DNA of 43,925 bases from Streptomyces sp. CBMA123 (GTDB lineage: Bacteria > Actinomycetota > Actinomycetes > Streptomycetales > Streptomycetaceae). The notes beneath the pieces were generated by a model, which saw nothing but the letters and a program-made list of their open reading frames with translations, was not told where the DNA came from and ran no database searches. Shown piece by piece: positions 41,443-43,925 of this stretch (positions are counted from its first letter, which is position 1; each line of letters begins with the position of its first letter). The stretch lies in assembly GCF_014596465.1 (NCBI RefSeq), contig NZ_MECK01000534.1:1-43925 (forward strand), given 5' to 3'. The translations under genes were made by a program, and so were the position numbers.

Positions 41443-42885
41443 GTGACTCGGATCGTGATCATCGGTGGCGGACCCGGCGGCTACGAGGCGGCCCTGGTGG
41501 CCTCTCAGCTCGGCGCGGAGGTGACCGTCGTCGACCGCGACGGTCTGGGCGGATCGGCGGTGCTCACGGACTGCGTTCCGTCGAAGACCCTGATCGCGAC
41601 CGCGGAGGTGATGACCACCTTCGACAGCTCGTACGAGGAACTGGGCATCACCGTCGACCAGGACGGCTCCGCCGGGCGGGAGAGCAAGGTCATCGGCGTG
41701 GACCTGGGCAAGGTCAACCGCCGCGTGAAGCGCCTGGCGATCGCGCAGTCCCACGACATCACCCAGTCCGTCACCCGCGCCGGGGTCACCGTGCTGCGCG
41801 GCCGCGGCCGGCTCGGCGCCGGCGGGCAGGCCGTGGACGGCTCCCGCGAGGTGCTGGTGGACGGCCCCGACGGCAGCGTGCAGTCGCTGCGCGCCGACGC
41901 GGTGCTGATCGCCACCGGCGCCCACCCGCGCGAGGTGCCGGACGCCCTGCCGGACGGCGAGCGGATCCTCACCTGGACCCAGGTGTACGACCTGGAGGAG
42001 CTGCCCCGCGAGCTGATCGTGGTCGGCTCCGGCGTCACCGGCGCCGAGTTCGCCGGCGCGTACCAGGCGCTCGGCTCCAAGGTCACCCTGGTCTCCAGCC
42101 GCGACCGGGTGCTGCCGGGCGAGGACCCGGACGCCGCCGAGGTGCTGGAGGACGTCTTCCGCCGCCGCGGCATGAACGTGATGAGCCGCACCCGGGCCGA
42201 GAGCGCCAAGCGGATCGGCGACCGGGTCGAGGTGACCCTCTCCGACGGCAGGGTGATCGAGGGCACCCACTGCCTGATGGCGGTCGGCTCGATCCCCAAC
42301 ACCGCGGAGATGGGTCTGGAGGAGGCCGGGGTCAAGCTCAACGACTGGGGCCAGATCCAGGTCGACCGGGTCTCCCGCACCAGCGCCCCGGGCGTGTACG
42401 CGGCCGGCGACTGCACCGGAGTCTTCATGCTCGCCTCGGTGGCGGCCATGCAGGGCCGGATCGCGATGTACCACGCGCTCGGTGACGCGGTGCAGCCGCT
42501 GAACCTCAAGACCGTGGCCTCCAACGTCTTCACCGACCCGGAGATCGCCACCGTCGGCTACACCGCCGCCGACGTGGAGTGCGGCAAGATGGACGCCGTC
42601 GTGGTCAAGCTGCCGCTGCGCGGCAACCCGCGGGCGAAGATGCAGGGCATCCGGGACGGCTTCGTGAAGCTGTTCTGCCGCCCGGGCACCGGCATCGTGG
42701 TCGGCGGCGTGGTCGTCGCCCCCCGGGCCAGCGAACTGATCCACCCGATCGCGCTCGCGGTGGACGCCAATCTGACGGTCGAACAGGTGGCCAGCGCGTT
42801 CACCGTCTACCCGTCCGTCTCCGGCTCGACCGCCGAGGCCGCCCGGCAGCTGCACATCCGCAAGCGGGTCGACGGCGAATCCTGA
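41443..42885 (+). CDS. NAD(P)H-quinone dehydrogenase, LpdA type flavoprotein
   Basis: 480 residues of the pyridine-nucleotide disulfide reductase family. GGGPGGYEAALVA binds FAD, VVGSGVTGAEFAGA binds NAD(P)H, GVYAAGDCTGVFM is the second FAD site, and the C-terminal dimerisation domain (FTVYPSVSGSTAEAAR) is complete. The redox-active CxxxxC pair is not intact: GGSAVLTDCVPSKTL keeps only the second Cys. That is the condition of the mycobacterial LpdA (Rv3303c) quinone reductase type, so it is not a lipoamide dehydrogenase. GTG 41443 is chosen because GACAAT ends 7 nt upstream; an in-frame ATG 41434 is the alternative. Confidence 0.92.
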   Translation: MTRIVIIGGGPGGYEAALVASQLGAEVTVVDRDGLGGSAVLTDCVPSKTLIATAEVMTTFDSSYEELGITVDQDGSAGRESKVIGVDLGKVNRRVKRLAIAQSHDITQSVTRAGVTVLRGRGRLGAGGQAVDGSREVLVDGPDGSVQSLRADAVLIATGAHPREVPDALPDGERILTWTQVYDLEELPRELIVVGSGVTGAEFAGAYQALGSKVTLVSSRDRVLPGEDPDAAEVLEDVFRRRGMNVMSRTRAESAKRIGDRVEVTLSDGRVIEGTHCLMAVGSIPNTAEMGLEEAGVKLNDWGQIQVDRVSRTSAPGVYAAGDCTGVFMLASVAAMQGRIAMYHALGDAVQPLNLKTVASNVFTDPEIATVGYTAADVECGKMDAVVVKLPLRGNPRAKMQGIRDGFVKLFCRPGTGIVVGGVVVAPRASELIHPIALAVDANLTVEQVASAFTVYPSVSGSTAEAARQLHIRKRVDGES

Positions 42886-42996
42886 GCCCGAGGCGCACAG
42901 TTGAGGGCGGTCGCCGATCGGTGGCCGCCCTTCGCGCAGGCATGATCATCACCCGGACGGCGGGCGCAGTTCCGGGTTGTTGACGGCGCGTATTGT

Positions 42997-43068
42997 ACGG
43001 TCACGCGCCGCTCTTGCGTGAGCAATTCCCGCTACCAGCTGCAAACGCCTGAAAGCAGACGGTCACGC
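42997..43068 (+). promoter_or_regulatory. direct repeat ACGGTCACGC x2 upstream of the DeoR gene
   Basis: ACGGTCACGC at 42997-43006 and 43059-43068, 62 bases apart (six helical turns). The second copy sits just upstream of the putative -10 TACCGT (43073-43078), itself 7 nt before the GTG start. Possible autoregulatory operators. Confidence 0.5.
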
Positions 43069-43096
43069 AGGTTACCGTCGGTTCTGTGTTTGCAGC
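43038..43096. promoter_or_regulatory. inverted repeat GCTGCAAAC ... GTTTGCAGC around the DeoR promoter
   Basis: Arms 43038-43046 and 43088-43096, exact 9 bp, 50 bases apart, the second inside the first codons of the DeoR gene. Could be part of the operator set. Confidence 0.35.
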
Positions 43097-43925
43097 AGAA
43101 CGTCGCCAGTTGATCCTCGAAATGGTGCGCGCCAACGGAGCCGTCTCGCTCCGGGAGTTGGCCCGCGTCGTCCAGACCTCCGAAGTGACCGTGCGCCGGG
43201 ACGTGCGGGCGCTGGAGGCAGAAGGGCTCCTCGACCGCCGGCACGGCGGCGCGGTGCTCCCCGGCGGCTTCAGCCGCGAACCCGGATACCCGCAGAAGAC
43301 CCACCTGTCCGCGGCGGAGAAGAGCGCCATCGCGGACCTCGCCGCCGGACTGGTGGAGGAGGGCGACGCGGTGGTGGTCGGCGCCGGCACCACCACCCAG
43401 GAACTGGCCCGCCGGCTGGCCCGGGTGCCCGGGCTGACGGTGGTCACCAACTCGTTGCTGGTCGCCCAGGCGCTGGCGCACGCCAACCGGGTCGAGGTGG
43501 TGATGACCGGCGGCACCCTGCGCGGCTCCAACTACGCCCTGGTGGGCAGTGGGGCCGAGCAGTCGCTGCAGGGGCTGCGGGTCACCAAGGCCTTCATCTC
43601 CGGCAGCGGGCTGACCGCCGACCGCGGGCTGTCGACCGCGAACATGCTGTCCGCGAGCGTGGACCGGGCCATGGTGCTGGCGGCCGCCGAGGTCATCGTC
43701 CTCGCCGACCACACCAAGCTCGGCGCGGCCGGCATGTTCCAGACCGTCGCCACCGAGACCATCACCCGGCTGGTCACCGACGAGCAGGCCACCGCCGACG
43801 ACGCCACCGCCCGCGAGCTGGACGCGCTCGCCGACTGCGGGGTGCAGATCGACCTGGCGCCGCTCGGCGCCGCACCCGGCGGGGACGCCCCGGTGCACGG
43901 CACCGGCAGCGGCCCGGTGCACCAG
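43086..43925 (+). CDS. DeoR-family transcriptional regulator, cut by right edge
   Basis: 280 codons without a stop, starting at GTG 43086 (TACCGT 7 nt upstream). The N-terminal winged HTH (ERRQLILEMVRANGAVSLRELARVVQTSEVTVRRDVRALEAEGLLDRRHGGAVL) is the classical DeoR type, followed by the sugar-phosphate-binding DeoRC domain (IADLAAGLVEEGDAVVVGAGTTTQELARRL, VVTNSLLVAQAL, MTGGTLRGSNYALVG, FISGSGLTADRGLST, ADHTKLG). DeoRC members bind phosphosugars, which fits deoxyribose-5-phosphate or another intermediate, but this is inference. It is longer than the usual 250-260, with a Gly/Pro-rich tail. Whether it controls the nucleoside genes is not shown. Confidence 0.9.
   Translation, partial: MFAAERRQLILEMVRANGAVSLRELARVVQTSEVTVRRDVRALEAEGLLDRRHGGAVLPGGFSREPGYPQKTHLSAAEKSAIADLAAGLVEEGDAVVVGAGTTTQELARRLARVPGLTVVTNSLLVAQALAHANRVEVVMTGGTLRGSNYALVGSGAEQSLQGLRVTKAFISGSGLTADRGLSTANMLSASVDRAMVLAAAEVIVLADHTKLGAAGMFQTVATETITRLVTDEQATADDATARELDALADCGVQIDLAPLGAAPGGDAPVHGTGSGPVHQ

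Noticed and set aside
40900..42855. long minus-strand frame upstream of the cyclotransferase-like protein
   Set aside because: Only the last 145 residues form a recognisable protein; the rest is antisense to the quinone reductase.

Overview
The window is chromosomal DNA of very high GC content with strong third-position G/C bias. Its gene content and order (SCO4848-type membrane protein, sdhCDAB, BMP-type nucleoside ABC importer, AfsQ1/AfsQ2/AfsQ3 with a SigQ-like sigma factor, deoC, purine nucleoside phosphorylase) point to Streptomycetaceae (Streptomyces or Kitasatospora). I see no tRNA, rRNA, CRISPR array, insertion sequence, integrase or prophage gene. It reads as core chromosome arm-to-core DNA, not a genomic island.

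Layout. 1-1451: a secreted D-Ala-D-Ala carboxypeptidase (cut by the left edge) divergent from a small membrane protein. 1641-5085: the sdhC-sdhD-sdhA-sdhB operon on the minus strand. 5421-8685: an OHCU-decarboxylase-like protein that has lost its catalytic motifs, a lipoprotein peptidase of the alpha/beta hydrolase fold, and an SDR. 8816-11883: an acyl-CoA mutase large subunit without a B12 domain, and an M20 amidohydrolase. 12137-19281: BMP lipoprotein, ABC ATPase, two permeases, cytidine deaminase, then thymidine phosphorylase. 19345-22262: a Uma2 protein and an MFS exporter divergent from a LysR regulator. 22436-23593: adenosine deaminase. 23806-28313: small secreted and surface proteins, PspC, an NPNA-repeat membrane protein, PhzF-like and VanZ-like proteins. 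28363-32197: AfsQ3-like lipoprotein, AfsQ2, AfsQ1 and divergent SigQ-like sigma factor. 32383-33476: a uridine-kinase-like protein and an unknown. 33690-37082: deoC followed by two aldehyde dehydrogenases. 37256-43925: a PH-domain membrane protein, phosphosugar mutase, purine nucleoside phosphorylase, a gamma-glutamylcyclotransferase-like protein, an LpdA-type quinone reductase and a DeoR regulator (cut by the right edge).

Main observation. A palindrome with core TACGCGCGTA occurs five times (four exact, one with a single mismatch). Every copy lies immediately upstream of a nucleoside uptake or salvage unit: BMP/ABC/cdd, deoA, add, deoC and purine nucleoside phosphorylase. I saw it nowhere else in the window. 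Together these units import nucleosides, deaminate them, cleave them to (deoxy)ribose-1-phosphate, and (with the phosphosugar mutase, deoC and the aldehyde dehydrogenase) convert the sugar to glyceraldehyde-3-phosphate, acetaldehyde and acetate. The five units are spread over about 29 kb and separated by unrelated genes, so this looks like a dispersed nucleoside regulon with one shared, unidentified regulator.

A second recurring pattern is a -10-like hexamer (TANNNT or one mismatch) placed 6-7 nt before the start codon at ten genes, implying leaderless transcripts and helping to fix several GTG/ATG starts. Other points: a near-perfect 17-bp hairpin in which the deoA operator is also the terminator stem, an AUC codon at the expected start of the ABC ATPase, an exact AfsQ1-type box between afsQ1 and the sigma gene, a truncated aldehyde dehydrogenase lacking its catalytic cysteine, and a long inserted N-terminus on the sigma factor.
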